Assembly (NCBI RefSeq): GCF_034347385.1
Contig: NZ_CP133777.1
Location: 2,046,001 to 2,110,000, forward strand
Reading direction: 5' to 3'
Length of the DNA stretch: 64,000 nucleotides
Origin: Actimicrobium sp. CCC2.4
GTDB lineage: Bacteria; Pseudomonadota; Gammaproteobacteria; Burkholderiales; Burkholderiaceae_D
Positions within the stretch are counted from its first letter, which is position 1. Each line of letters opens with the position of its first letter. The position numbers were made by a program, and so were the translations under genes. The notes beneath the pieces are model-generated. The model ran no database searches and was not told where the DNA came from. It saw nothing but the letters and a program-made list of their open reading frames with translations. Shown here in pieces: positions 17,238 to 26,785 of the stretch.

Positions 17238-17403
17238 AATCAACCCCGAATGCTTATGTTTAATTGTGGCTCTGGCACCAGCATTCGCGCTTAATTAGTC
17301 TTTGAATCCTTCTGGAGAAATTTGACTATTTGAGGCAAAAACCTTCAATTTTGAACCAATTATCTGTCTTTCATAAAAATCTACTTGTTCATTAAAGGGG
17401 GAG

Positions 17404-17431
17404 CTTGTATCCATAGATATCTTAATACAAG
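17404..17431. promoter_or_regulatory. Inverted repeat in the IclR/GMC intergenic region
   Basis: CTTGTAT and ATACAAG arms of 7 bp, separated by 14 bp, midway between two divergent genes. A similar CTTGTATTAA stretch occurs at 22044-22053. It could be an operator of the IclR protein. Seen directly; function inferred. Confidence 0.35.
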
Positions 17432-17498
17432 TGACCACGATGCGGCTGCCTGAAGTGGGAGGTGTAGCACAGCGCTGGGACTACGGGAGACACGCAAT

Positions 17499-19199
17499 AT
17501 GCCTAACTTTGACTTTGTGATTGTCGGCGCAGGTTCGGCCGGCTGTGTGCTGGCAAACCGCCTCAGCGAAAGCGGAAAATATTCGGTCTGCTTGCTTGAA
17601 GCAGGTCCCTCCGACCGTTACGGCTGGATTCATCTTCCGATTGGCTATGCCAAGACGATGTTCCACAAAACCTATAACTGGGGCTTTTATACCGAGCCCG
17701 AGCCGAATCTGGACAACCGTAAAATCTACTGGCCGCGCGGACGCACTCTCGGCGGCTCGAGTTCGATCAACGGCCTAGTTTATATTCGCGGTCAACAGCG
17801 TGACTATGACGAATGGGCGGCCCTGGGAAATCCCGGGTGGGGCTGGAATGACTGCCTGCCGTATTTCAAGCGACTCGAACACAATGACCTTGGCGCATCG
17901 GCCACCACTGGTGTGGACGGGCCGCTTTGGGCCACCACTATTCCAGGCAAGAATAAGCTCGTCGATGCCTTCATCGGCGCGTCCCAAAAAAATGGGGTGC
18001 CGCTGGTCTCGGATTTCAATAGCGGCCCGCAGGAGGGCGTCGGCTACTACCAGCTGACGACCCGCAGGGGCCTGCGCTGCTCGACTGCGGTGGCTTATCT
18101 GAATCCGGCGCGCAAACACCCGAGCCTTCACATTGAAACCGACGCGCAGGCGACCCGCATTCTGTTCGAGGGTAGCCTCGCGGTCGGTGTCGCCTACCGG
18201 CAGGGCGGTACCTTGCACGAAGTGCGAGCCACCCGTGAAGTGCTGCTGTGTGCCGGGGCACTACAGTCGCCCCAGTTGCTGCAACTGTCCGGTATCGGGC
18301 CGACGGCCCTGTTACAGAAATTCGGTATTCCAGTTTTGCGCGACGTGCCGGGTGTGGGCGCAAATCTACAAGACCATCTGCAGGTTCGTCTGATGTATGA
18401 AGTGAGCGAAAAAATCACCATCAACGATGAGCTCAACTCTCTTTGGGGCAAGGCAAAGATGGGACTGCAGTGGGCCGCCACCCGCAGCGGACCACTGGCA
18501 ATTGGCATCAATCTGGCAGGCATGTTTTGTCGCGCGCTGCCGGAAGAAAATGCCACGCCTGATACACAATTTCATTTTGCGACGGTATCAGCCGAACAGG
18601 CAGCCGGAAAAGTACATTCTTTTTCGGGTTGTACCTATTCGGTCTGTCAGTTGCGTCCGGACGCCAGGGGACATGTGACGATTCGCTCCAACGATCCGTT
18701 TGAGGCACCAGCAATCCAGCCAAATTATCTGTCCACCGAGCGCGACTGCCGCACGACGGTCGCTGGTGTCCGTTTTGCGCAGCGGGTGGCCGCAACGGCT
18801 CCCATGAAACAGTACATGAAACGACCCTACCGGCCGCAGTCTGACGTGCAATCGGATGACGAGATACTTGCCTTCTGTCGACAGTACGGGACGACGATCT
18901 TTCACCCGTCCGGCACCGCTCGCATGGGCCCGGCGTCGGATCCGACTGCGGTCGTCGATGCTCGGTTACGGGTTCATGGCATCGCCGGGTTGCGGGTGGT
19001 CGATTGTTCGATCATGCCAACCCTAGTGTCAGGTAATACCAATGTTCCGACGGTCATGATCGCTGAAAAAGCCGCTGACATGATCCTCGAAGATGCGCGC
19101 AGTTCAGGTGCTGGACGCATCGTTGTCGATAGCCGCGTAGGGCAGCCTGCAAGCAATGCCGTCGCGACCGAAGGAGCATTGGCATTGAGAAAAATTTAA
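17499..19199 (+). CDS. GMC-family FAD-dependent oxidoreductase (choline dehydrogenase-like)
   Basis: A 566-residue enzyme. The N-terminal FAD-binding fold contains VIVGAGSAGCVLANRLSE (GxGxxG at 10-15) with the acidic end of the second strand in LLEAG. The GMC signature 1 region is RTLGGSSSINGLVYIRGQ. Signature 2 is GALQSPQLLQLSGIGP. Active-site His469 is in FHPSGTARMG and the paired Asn513 in SGNTNVPT. The family oxidises alcohols with FAD; the substrate is not readable from sequence. It begins an operon with an MFS carrier and a two-part ThDP enzyme and ends in an Ala-rich tail beyond the usual end. Confidence 0.93.
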   Translation: MPNFDFVIVGAGSAGCVLANRLSESGKYSVCLLEAGPSDRYGWIHLPIGYAKTMFHKTYNWGFYTEPEPNLDNRKIYWPRGRTLGGSSSINGLVYIRGQQRDYDEWAALGNPGWGWNDCLPYFKRLEHNDLGASATTGVDGPLWATTIPGKNKLVDAFIGASQKNGVPLVSDFNSGPQEGVGYYQLTTRRGLRCSTAVAYLNPARKHPSLHIETDAQATRILFEGSLAVGVAYRQGGTLHEVRATREVLLCAGALQSPQLLQLSGIGPTALLQKFGIPVLRDVPGVGANLQDHLQVRLMYEVSEKITINDELNSLWGKAKMGLQWAATRSGPLAIGINLAGMFCRALPEENATPDTQFHFATVSAEQAAGKVHSFSGCTYSVCQLRPDARGHVTIRSNDPFEAPAIQPNYLSTERDCRTTVAGVRFAQRVAATAPMKQYMKRPYRPQSDVQSDDEILAFCRQYGTTIFHPSGTARMGPASDPTAVVDARLRVHGIAGLRVVDCSIMPTLVSGNTNVPTVMIAEKAADMILEDARSSGAGRIVVDSRVGQPASNAVATEGALALRKI

Positions 19200-19294
19200 G
19201 CGTACTTGCAACATCCGGAGCGACCGGGAAAAGCGCAACCGGCGGAAGATACCGTCGGCATTCATAAGAAATCAAAGCATCGGAGACAGTCATT

Positions 19295-20665
19295 ATGACA
19301 ACTGATAAAAAAACCCTGCGCCGGGTGGCAATGGCGAGCATCATCGGAGCCACCATCGAGTGGTACGACTTTTTCCTGTACGGCGTGGTCGCGGGGATCG
19401 TTCTCAACAAACTTTATTTCCCGACAGGTGACCCGGCCACTTCCATCATGCTCGCCTATGCGACTTTTGCGGTTGGCTTCATGGCACGGCCACTTGGGGG
19501 CATCATCTTTGGTCATTTCGGCGACCGAGTAGGACGCAAAAGCGTACTGGTCATTACCCTGATGATCATGGGGGTGTCGACGGTGGCGATCGGCTTGATA
19601 CCGACATTCGACCAAATTGGGTATTGGGCGCCTGCCTTGCTGCTACTGTTTCGGATTATCCAGGGCATTGGCCTAGGTGGTGAATGGGGTGGTGCGGTAC
19701 TGCTGGCCTACGAGTACGCACCGGCGAACCAACGCGGTTTTTACACAAGCCTGCCACAGATTGGTCTGTCGCTCGGAGTTCTGCTTTCAGCTGGCTTCGT
19801 CGCGGGCATGTCGTCGATACTGACGGACGCGCAGTTCATGGCGTGGGGCTGGCGTGTGGGCTTTATCCTGTCGTTCGTGCTGGTGCTCTTCGGCCTATGG
19901 ATTCGCCTTGCAGTCATGGAAACTCCTGAGTTTGCAAAACTGAAGAAAACTCACGGTCAAGCCAAGCTGCCGCTGGCCGATATGTTCAAACGCTTTCCGG
20001 GCAATATTATGCTTGGCCTCGGCGCACGTCATATCGATGGGGTGTTTTTCAACATCTTCAGCGTATTTTCTATTAGCTATCTCACCACGACGATCGGCAT
20101 GACCCGCACCGATGCACTAGTAGGCGTGATGGTGGGCGCGGTGGTATTGACGGTCTTTATCCCGATTTTTGGCCGTCTCTCTGACAAACTGGGGCGGCCA
20201 CTTCTTTACACTTGGGCAGCGGTTCTGACCGGGTTGAGCTGCTTTCCTGCATTTTGGTTCATGTCCCATGCCGACGGTAATAATGTCCTGATCTGGGCCG
20301 CGATTGCGATCCCGTTCGGCATTATTTATGCAGCGGTTTACGGGACTGTTGGCGTCTTTCTATGCGAGCTGTTCGATGCCCCTGTGCGTTATACCGGCAT
20401 CTCGTTTGTCTACCAGGTTTCCAGCGTGACAGCCGGTGGACTCACCCCGATCATTGCCACCATCCTGCTGACTTACAACAACGGCCAACCCTGGCTGATC
20501 TGTACCTACGTACTTGCCTCGAGCATCCTGTCCTCGCTGTGTGCATACGCCATCCTGCGGCGTGCCAATGCCGCTGCAGCTGCCGGAGTTGAACATTTTG
20601 GTGATATCGGCGCTGCCCCCTTGCCGACTGATACAAGTCGAGTACGCCATGCGGTGCGCGCTTGA
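19295..20665 (+). CDS. MFS transporter, metabolite:H+ symporter (ShiA/ProP-like) family
   Basis: A 456-residue membrane protein with about 12 hydrophobic segments. The N-terminus (ASIIGATIEWYDFFLYGVVAG) and GHFGDRVGRKSVLVITLMIMG (the MFS motif between helices 2 and 3) are typical of the MHS branch, which imports small organic acids or zwitterions with protons. GGAG lies 10 bases before the ATG. It is the second gene of the GMC operon and is likely to bring in the substrate for it. Confidence 0.92.
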   Translation: MTTDKKTLRRVAMASIIGATIEWYDFFLYGVVAGIVLNKLYFPTGDPATSIMLAYATFAVGFMARPLGGIIFGHFGDRVGRKSVLVITLMIMGVSTVAIGLIPTFDQIGYWAPALLLLFRIIQGIGLGGEWGGAVLLAYEYAPANQRGFYTSLPQIGLSLGVLLSAGFVAGMSSILTDAQFMAWGWRVGFILSFVLVLFGLWIRLAVMETPEFAKLKKTHGQAKLPLADMFKRFPGNIMLGLGARHIDGVFFNIFSVFSISYLTTTIGMTRTDALVGVMVGAVVLTVFIPIFGRLSDKLGRPLLYTWAAVLTGLSCFPAFWFMSHADGNNVLIWAAIAIPFGIIYAAVYGTVGVFLCELFDAPVRYTGISFVYQVSSVTAGGLTPIIATILLTYNNGQPWLICTYVLASSILSSLCAYAILRRANAAAAAGVEHFGDIGAAPLPTDTSRVRHAVRA

Positions 20666-20694
20666 CAAGCTGGTTAATTTTGAAAGGAAAATAA

Positions 20695-21225
20695 ATGATA
20701 GAGCATGCAAAACACTCAGTTCCGGCCTCGGTCTTCGTGAGCGCATTCAAGCGTTGCGGCATTGACTTCATTACTACAGTGCCGGACATGCTGCAGATCG
20801 CTCTGCATCAGGCTCTGGAAGATCCGGTACATGGAATCCGCACAATCAATTGCACTACTGAAGATCAGGCCATTGAAACCGCAGCAGGTCTTTATGCCGG
20901 CGGGCGCAACGCTGCCGTGCTGGTACAGAATCAGGGCTTCTATGCGGGCATCAACAGCGTGCGGGCACTGGGTCTGGACTCTGGCGTGCCGCTGTTTTTC
21001 ATCATTGGACAATTCGGTCGCGAATTCGCCAATCTCGGTGCCGATCCATTGCAATCAAAACGACGCATGGTCCGCATGCTTGAACCCTTGCTCGATACCT
21101 TGGAAATACCTTATTGGCGCCTGGAAGGGCCAGCCGATAGTGCCAACATTGAACGGGCATGGCACGCGTCGCGCGAGCGCAAGGGACCAGCGGCGCTACT
21201 GGTCGGTCACTTTATTGGATTTTAA
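20695..21225 (+). CDS. Thiamine-diphosphate decarboxylase, alpha (Pyr-domain) subunit, sulfopyruvate decarboxylase-like
   Basis: A 176-residue protein equal to the N-terminal (Pyr) domain of ThDP enzymes. It includes NCTTEDQAIETAAGLYAGGRNAAVLVQNQG, with the Glu that activates the cofactor, and a PLFFIIGQFGRE strand. Separate alpha and beta subunits of this size are characteristic of sulfopyruvate and phosphonopyruvate decarboxylases (ComD/ComE type). AAGGAAA precedes the ATG. The partner is encoded 53 bp downstream. The real substrate is unknown; a 2-oxoacid is expected. Confidence 0.82.
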   Translation: MIEHAKHSVPASVFVSAFKRCGIDFITTVPDMLQIALHQALEDPVHGIRTINCTTEDQAIETAAGLYAGGRNAAVLVQNQGFYAGINSVRALGLDSGVPLFFIIGQFGREFANLGADPLQSKRRMVRMLEPLLDTLEIPYWRLEGPADSANIERAWHASRERKGPAALLVGHFIGF

Positions 21226-21278
21226 ATGACCGCTAAAAGCGTATCCAACACGACGATTAACGACATAAAGGATTAACA

Positions 21279-21887
21279 ATGATGATGACACTGGATGTCT
21301 GCAAGGTGCTTGCAGACGTACGCGAGGACGCGGTCGTGGTGTGCACGATGGGAGCAATGAATGCCTTCGACAAACTGCCGGCAAATCCACTGACGGTGGC
21401 TTGCGTTCCCCTGATGGGTGGTGCTGCTTCGATCGGGTTGGGACTGGCGCTGGCCCGAACCGAACGGAAAGTGTTCGTGGTCGATGGCGACGCGAGTCTG
21501 CTCATGGAGTTGGGTGGCCTGGTTGCCGTAGCGCAGGCAGCACCTGCAAACTTCTTTCATTTTCTGGTCAATAACGGGATTCAGTTTGCGGGCCTGGGCA
21601 ACCTCGCCACGCCTGGTCACGCAAACGTGGACTTCCCGGCACTCGCTCGAGCTGCTGGCTATCGTGCCTGCTACCAGTTCAAGACGATTGAAGAATTTCA
21701 GGCTGCTATCGCGACGATTCTGGCGGGTGCAGCACCCGCGTTCATTGAACTGGTGGTGGGCTACGATCAGCCAGCACTTGGCGTCGCCAATCCCGCCGTA
21801 GAAATGACCGATGCTCGCTTTACCCGCATGGGCGACGAAATCCGAGAGATCCGAGCCCAGCTCGGTGTGGTTGAAGTCTTTCCGTAA
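21279..21887 (+). CDS. Thiamine-diphosphate decarboxylase, beta (PP-domain) subunit
   Basis: A 202-residue protein equal to the C-terminal (PP) domain of ThDP enzymes. The Mg/diphosphate motif runs from VVDGDASLLMELGGL to HFLVNNGIQFAGLGN (GD...NN). MGGAASIGLGLALARTERK is the usual preceding helix. Together with the alpha subunit at 20695 it should form an alpha/beta decarboxylase with the active site at the interface. Last gene of the operon, with a good terminator at 21971. Confidence 0.83.
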   Translation: MMMTLDVCKVLADVREDAVVVCTMGAMNAFDKLPANPLTVACVPLMGGAASIGLGLALARTERKVFVVDGDASLLMELGGLVAVAQAAPANFFHFLVNNGIQFAGLGNLATPGHANVDFPALARAAGYRACYQFKTIEEFQAAIATILAGAAPAFIELVVGYDQPALGVANPAVEMTDARFTRMGDEIREIRAQLGVVEVFP

Positions 21888-21970
21888 AAGCTATGTAGGG
21901 TTGGATGGCTTTCACCTTTGTTGCAGGCGTCGCGATTTCTGACCCGTCTGCCGTGAGTACCCGTATCGGT

Positions 21971-21994
21971 GGCTGCATGGCAGCCTTCTTTTTT
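21971..21994 (+). terminator. Rho-independent terminator of the GMC/MFS/ThDP operon
   Basis: GGCTGC-ATG-GCAGCC stem-loop followed by TTCTTTTTT, about 85 bp after the beta-subunit stop. This separates the operon from the aconitase X genes. Confidence 0.75.
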
Positions 21995-22153
21995 AACTTT
22001 GTTGACAAGCGTTTAGCGCATTGCTAATCTCGCCTGTCTCTACTTGTATTAAGTCGTATTAATACCGATTAAGAATATCTTTTGATGGGCCAATAAATTT
22101 ACATTGAGCTGCATGCCGCTGATATGAACAAAAGAACCTCACTTTGGATCGTA

Positions 22154-22376
22154 GGGGTCTGAGCCCAACGCCGCGAGATCTTTCTGCCACCGATCGATTT
22201 CATTTTCGGAACTCAACAAAGCCCGCAGGACGTTTCAAGAGTGGTTTTTGAGCGCGTTGCACATCGTTTCACCCCCTGGTGCCGCATAGATGCTCAACTT
22301 TAATAGTCACAAAGGATCCTTTTTTGAGCCTTGAAAGTATAAATCAAAGATTCCGCGGGGTTGGGCGCAGAACCCC
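22154..22376 (+). repeat. Miniature element B, copy 2 (~223 bp)
   Basis: Begins GGGGTCTGAGCCCAACG and ends GGTTGGGCGCAGAACCCC, inverted repeats of about 30 bp with a few mismatches. It aligns end to end with the reverse complement of 7035-7256. No gene inside. It sits in the gap between the ThDP operon and the aconitase X genes, and its right end is only ~40 bp from the aconitase X start, so it probably carries or displaces that promoter. Confidence 0.75.
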
Positions 22377-22418
22377 GGCCACTGTCAGTGGCGTTAAAAA
22401 TATTGCAAAGGATTAAAT

Positions 22419-23654
22419 ATGCATCTCAATGAAGAAGAGCAAGCCATGCTTGCCGGCGAGGCAGGGGAGGTCGTACGGATCGCCATGCAACACCAGATTA
22501 TGGTCGGGGATTTTTTCGGCGCACGCGACTTTGTGGCCGTCACACAAGCGCATGTCATGGCCGACACCGAGAGTTTGGGGCAGGCCGGTGTCATGTGGCT
22601 CGAGCGCTTATGCGATGTAAGGGATGAGCTACACCGCGTGCGAATACCGACCATCACTGATCCGCGTGGGACGGATTTCACCAGGGCTGACGATCTGGGC
22701 CAACAGTCGTGGATGCTGGAACTGGAACGGCGCGCGATCGACGCGCTGGTTAAGCTTGGCGTAAGCATGACGGATACCTGTATCAATTACCAAACGGTGC
22801 TTGCTGCAACGCGTGGGGAACATGTCGCCTTTGGCGATACCGGCGTTGTGATTTACTCCAACTCCATCAACGGTGCGCGTTCGAATTTTGAGGGAGGACC
22901 TTCGGCTTTGTCTGCTGGGTTGACCGGACGCACGCCGCGTTATGGCTTTCACCTTGATGCGCAGCGCCAGGCGAGTCTGCGTATTCATGTCGACCTCGTG
23001 CCTAAGACTCTCAACGAATGGGGGGCGCTCGGGGGTGTTATTGGCCGCCTTGCGGGTAATTACTGGGAAGTACCAGTTATCGAGGGCCTCGACATTGCAC
23101 CGACGTCGGACGAGCTCAAGCACTTTGGCGCAGCGATGGCGAGTTTCGGATCGGTCGCGCTGTTTCACATCGTGGGTATCACGCCGGAGGCATCGCGGCT
23201 CGAGGACGTCGGCGGACACAAGCTGGCCGTACGCCATCGCATTAGTCGTAGCGACATCGATGCGCTGACTAAAAGCTATGCACTAGAGAAGACCGTGGAC
23301 GTTGTCGTATTTTCCGCGCCGCAACTCAGCATGTATGAGCTGCGTTCATTGGCTGAGCTATGCGATGGACGTCATTTTAAGATCCCGCTGCTGGCCATCA
23401 CCAGTCCGCAGGTCAAACCGGATGCCGATCGCTTTTGCTTTACCGAACGTATCGAAGCCGCGGGCGGCACTGTTATGTCGGGCATGTGCTTTTACCAGTC
23501 GTATGCGCGTGAAATCTCAGAGGCGAAGGGTTGGAAGCGGCTCGCCACCAACAGTGCCAAGCTTGTCAATATACTCGGCGGCTATGGTTATGTGCCGATG
23601 CTCACGTCGATGGAAGAATGTGTCAATGCGGCGGTAACGGGAGAATTGAAATGA
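22419..23654 (+). CDS. Aconitase X large (catalytic) subunit
   Basis: A 411-residue protein of the AcnX family (formerly DUF521). It starts LNEEEQAMLAGEAGEVVRIAM and carries MTDTCINYQTVLAATRGEHVAFGDTG and NSINGARSNFEGGPSAL followed by TGRTPRYGFHL, all typical. Conserved Cys residues in DTCINY and GMCFYQ would hold an iron-sulfur cluster. Characterised relatives dehydrate cis-3-hydroxy-L-proline or mevalonate 5-phosphate, so this is a hydro-lyase of an unknown hydroxy acid. The small subunit overlaps its end by 4 bp (ATGA). AAGGA precedes the start. Confidence 0.88.
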   Translation: MHLNEEEQAMLAGEAGEVVRIAMQHQIMVGDFFGARDFVAVTQAHVMADTESLGQAGVMWLERLCDVRDELHRVRIPTITDPRGTDFTRADDLGQQSWMLELERRAIDALVKLGVSMTDTCINYQTVLAATRGEHVAFGDTGVVIYSNSINGARSNFEGGPSALSAGLTGRTPRYGFHLDAQRQASLRIHVDLVPKTLNEWGALGGVIGRLAGNYWEVPVIEGLDIAPTSDELKHFGAAMASFGSVALFHIVGITPEASRLEDVGGHKLAVRHRISRSDIDALTKSYALEKTVDVVVFSAPQLSMYELRSLAELCDGRHFKIPLLAITSPQVKPDADRFCFTERIEAAGGTVMSGMCFYQSYAREISEAKGWKRLATNSAKLVNILGGYGYVPMLTSMEECVNAAVTGELK

Positions 23655-24145
23655 GTGAACTGGTCCTGACTGCGCGCTATGCGATGGGTAGCAAAGTGTG
23701 CTCCGAAGCCCTTGTGGCGAAGGATGGATTTTCGGCACGCTACGATCTTAATCGTCTGCGTGGCGTATTTTCTCGTCCGGCCCACAAATTGGTCGGTCAA
23801 TCCTATGTCGGTAAGATCCTGATTCTCGATACTGCCAAGGGCGGTGTGGCGAGTGCGTGGATGCTCAATGAAATGCAGTCGCGTGACATGGCGCCGCTGG
23901 CTATTGTGTTCAACAGCGTCAACCCGATCCTAGTGCAGGGTGCCGCATTGGGTGGGATCACGATGATGGCCGGATTCGATGCGGACGTGACATCGTTGAT
24001 TGCCCATGGTGCGCTGGTCGAGATTGATCCGGCAGCCAGGACCTTGCGCGTATTGAGCGGCTCAGACAAGACCGTTGACGGTGACACAGACCGCTTGATA
24101 ACGGCTGGTGCGTCACAGAAGGTGCGCTTCGTCGCACGGAAATAA
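23651..24145 (+). CDS. Aconitase X small (swivelling domain) subunit
   Basis: 164 residues of the former DUF126 family: LILDTAKGGVASAWMLNEMQSRDMAPLAIVFNSVNPILVQGAALGGITMMAGFD is the conserved core with the Ser/Gly-rich substrate loop. In bacteria this domain is either fused to or encoded beside the large subunit. Here the start ATG overlaps the large-subunit stop, giving translational coupling. The start was chosen for that overlap and for agreement with the family length. Confidence 0.88.
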   Translation: MSELVLTARYAMGSKVCSEALVAKDGFSARYDLNRLRGVFSRPAHKLVGQSYVGKILILDTAKGGVASAWMLNEMQSRDMAPLAIVFNSVNPILVQGAALGGITMMAGFDADVTSLIAHGALVEIDPAARTLRVLSGSDKTVDGDTDRLITAGASQKVRFVARK

Positions 24146-24211
24146 TTACACCGAGCTGACCCGCGAAGGAATAGCGCTTTGCTTAATTTGGAGGTGGCGT
24201 TGGAGTAATAT

Positions 24212-24226
24212 AAGTTAACATAACTT
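24212..24226. promoter_or_regulatory. Palindrome upstream of the GntR gene
   Basis: AAGTTAACATAACTT (6-bp arms around ACA) lies 20 bp before the regulator start. A position consistent with autoregulation. Confidence 0.4.
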
Positions 24227-24246
24227 TAATCGCAGGACAGATATTT

Positions 24247-25095
24247 ATGCAGAGCGACTCTCTCCCCATTCGCAGGCAATCGCCGGTGCCGATTTATCTG
24301 CAGATTGCCAATCTACTGTTGGAGAAAATCAATGCCGGCCTGTTGCAGCCGGATGACAAGCTTCCATCCGAGATCGAATTGATCAGCCAATATCGGGCCA
24401 GTCGGATCACGATCCGCCTGGCGATCAAGCATCTGGTGACACAGGGCGTAGTCGCTTCGCGGCAGGGTAAGGGAACGTATGTACTCGCTCCGACAATCAA
24501 GCTCGAACTCGGACAATTCAAGGGATTTTACGAACAAATTAAAATGCAGGGCATCAATCCGGAAACCGAGCTGATAAAGTTCATCATCAATCCGTCCAAG
24601 CTGCCGGCGGCAGCGCTTGAACTAGCAGGCACTGGCAAGCACATAGTCGAGTTCGTGAGGTTATACCGAACAGACACCCAAGCATTCGCCGAAGTACACG
24701 GCTGGTATGCGACCAACGTGACTCCGGAGCGCGCGATGCTTGAGCGTTATCCAGTATTGGGCGTCATCATCCGCGAATTTGGTAGTGCGATTGCTTCAGC
24801 CGAGCTGGGCATCCGGGCAGTCAAGGCGACGGCGAAGCTGGCCCGCAGCCTCGACATCGGTCGCAGCGATCCGGTTCTCCTGTTGCGTCGGGCGTCTTTT
24901 TTAAGTAACAAGAAAATGTGTGAGTACGCGGAAATCCACATCCGTGCCGAGCGCTACGAGTTTCGTCTCCATACAGAAGGTCCTCTTTCGGTAACGTCTG
25001 CGATCCACCCGCTGGACCGGTCGGTGAGAAAACGTGCAGAAGAATCATCGGGGTCGTCTGGCAGCAAGCGCAAGTCCTCGCAGTCCACCCCTTAG
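24247..25095 (+). CDS. GntR-family regulator (HutC subfamily)
   Basis: A 282-residue protein. Winged helix: PIYLQIANLLLEKINAGLLQPDDKLPSEIELISQYRASRITIRLAIKHLVTQGVVASRQGKGTYV (residues ~17-80). It is followed by a UTRA ligand domain (FYEQIKMQGINPETELI to the EIHIRAERYEFRL strand). The HutC group senses small metabolites. It follows the aconitase X genes and overlaps the transporter gene, so it probably controls this block. The C-terminal tail is rich in Ser/Lys and may be non-essential. Confidence 0.9.
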   Translation: MQSDSLPIRRQSPVPIYLQIANLLLEKINAGLLQPDDKLPSEIELISQYRASRITIRLAIKHLVTQGVVASRQGKGTYVLAPTIKLELGQFKGFYEQIKMQGINPETELIKFIINPSKLPAAALELAGTGKHIVEFVRLYRTDTQAFAEVHGWYATNVTPERAMLERYPVLGVIIREFGSAIASAELGIRAVKATAKLARSLDIGRSDPVLLLRRASFLSNKKMCEYAEIHIRAERYEFRLHTEGPLSVTSAIHPLDRSVRKRAEESSGSSGSKRKSSQSTP

Positions 25096-26785
25096 CAAGG
25101 TCACCACTATCGATATCCGACAATTTTTTCCGTTCCTGAATTGGCCAAGGCCAACCGCATCTTCCCTGCGACAGGACGCGTGGGCGGGGATCACGGTTGG
25201 ACTGGTACTTGTGCCACAGGCGGTCGCCTATGCCACCCTGGCTGGCATGCCGCCGCAAACCGGCCTGTACGCAGCTCTTCTGCCGAGCATCATCGGGGCC
25301 TTGTGGGGTTCGTCGGCGCTGCTGGCCGTCGGGCCGGTGGCTCTCACGAGCCTGTTGACCTTCGGCTCACTGGCTCCGATGGCGATACCCGGCAGTGCAC
25401 ATTGGGTGACGCTGGCGATCTGGCTGGCGCTATATTCCGGCTGTTTTCAGTTCCTGCTCGGGGCCTTCCGCTTCGGGCGCATTGCCGATATCGTGTCGCA
25501 GCCGGTGATCATTGGCTTCATCAATGCGGCGTCACTCATCATCATCACCTCGCAACTGCCGGCCCTGCTAGGGGTTACATTTTCACTTGAGAATTTCATT
25601 CACCCGGGTGCCATTTTTGCCGGGGAAGGCATGCTGCTCACGGCAGCATTTGGCCTGACGTCACTGGTTCTGCTTGGCCTGTTCAAACGTTTCATGCCGC
25701 GATTCCCCGCCATGCTCGCGGTCACCCTTGTAGGCATTCAGGCGAGTTGGGCAATCGATTATGCGGCGCGCGGCGGCAACATCGTCGGCACCATCACGGC
25801 TGGAATGCCGCTGCTGGTTTTGCCTTCGGATATCCCGTTTTCCAGTCACCAGGAATTGTGGCCGGCCGCGCTGATCATTGCCCTCATCAGTTTTACGGAA
25901 GCCATGTCGAGTTGCCGCGTGCTGGCGCGCAAGCGCAAGGAGGCATGGCACGAAGACCAGGAATTGATCGGACAGGGGCTGGCGAAAATTGTCAGCGGCC
26001 TGTGTGGGGCGTTTCCGGTCAGTGGTTCATTTTCCCGTTCCGCTCTGAATCTTTATGCTGGTGCCACCAGCGCCTGGTCAACGTTGTTTTCTGCAGGATG
26101 CGTGGTGGTGTGCCTCCTGTTTTTCGTTGACTTGCTTTATTTTTTGCCGCGCTCAGTGCTGGCGGCCATGATTATCGTGCCGGTGATTGGTTTGCTGGAT
26201 TGGCGGGCATTTCGTCGCTTGTTGCGCGTCTCTCGTGGTGAAGGATTGATTGCGCTGGCCACTTTTGCCGTGACGCTGTTGTCGACGCCGCGCTTGCACT
26301 GGGGCGTGTTTGTTGGTGTCGGCCTGACGATGCTGTCGTTCTTGTACCGACGTGCCCATCCACGACTGATCGAGGTCGGAGAGCATCCCGATGGTACGCT
26401 TCGCGACCGGCGGCGGTTTGACATACCGCGGCTGGCACCGGATGTGCTAGCAGTCCGGCTAGACTCGGCGCTCAATTTTCTAACTGCTGCGATGCTCGAG
26501 CGTTTCGTCAATGAGCAGATTCGCGAGGATCCGCAGATTGTCCGTGTTCTCGTCTGCGCCGGGTCAATCAACGATATCGATGTCAGCGGGATCGACATCC
26601 TGGAAGCAATATCGCGCGGCCTGCATGCAGATGGCAGAACCTTGTATGTGTCTGCCATGAAGAAGCAGGTGTGGGATGTGCTGGGCCGGGCCGGCGTGAT
26701 TGCGGACATCGGTAGTGAGCATATTTTTTCGACCGACGCTGATGCTATTCGGGCGATGAACTTGACTCCCCATCAATCGAAGTAA
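25034..26785 (+). CDS. SulP-family anion transporter with STAS domain
   Basis: 583 residues from the GTG at 25034, which overlaps the GntR gene by 62 bp; no later start is available before the first membrane helix. Ten or more hydrophobic segments begin at DAWAGITVGLVLVPQAVAYATLAGMPPQTGLYAALLPSIIGALWG, the SulP signature. FPVSGSFSRSALNLYAGA is the conserved cavity loop. The STAS domain is at ~450-570 (LNFLTAAMLERFVNEQI, DIDVSGIDILEAI). The family moves sulfate, bicarbonate or organic anions. A tie to the adjacent catabolic genes is inferred from overlap. Confidence 0.92.
   Translation: MQKNHRGRLAASASPRSPPLSKVTTIDIRQFFPFLNWPRPTASSLRQDAWAGITVGLVLVPQAVAYATLAGMPPQTGLYAALLPSIIGALWGSSALLAVGPVALTSLLTFGSLAPMAIPGSAHWVTLAIWLALYSGCFQFLLGAFRFGRIADIVSQPVIIGFINAASLIIITSQLPALLGVTFSLENFIHPGAIFAGEGMLLTAAFGLTSLVLLGLFKRFMPRFPAMLAVTLVGIQASWAIDYAARGGNIVGTITAGMPLLVLPSDIPFSSHQELWPAALIIALISFTEAMSSCRVLARKRKEAWHEDQELIGQGLAKIVSGLCGAFPVSGSFSRSALNLYAGATSAWSTLFSAGCVVVCLLFFVDLLYFLPRSVLAAMIIVPVIGLLDWRAFRRLLRVSRGEGLIALATFAVTLLSTPRLHWGVFVGVGLTMLSFLYRRAHPRLIEVGEHPDGTLRDRRRFDIPRLAPDVLAVRLDSALNFLTAAMLERFVNEQIREDPQIVRVLVCAGSINDIDVSGIDILEAISRGLHADGRTLYVSAMKKQVWDVLGRAGVIADIGSEHIFSTDADAIRAMNLTPHQSK

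Noticed and set aside
25034-25095. GntR/SulP overlap considered as a frameshifted fusion
   Set aside because: Both genes have full family length on their own, so a 62-bp overlap with a GTG start explains the data.
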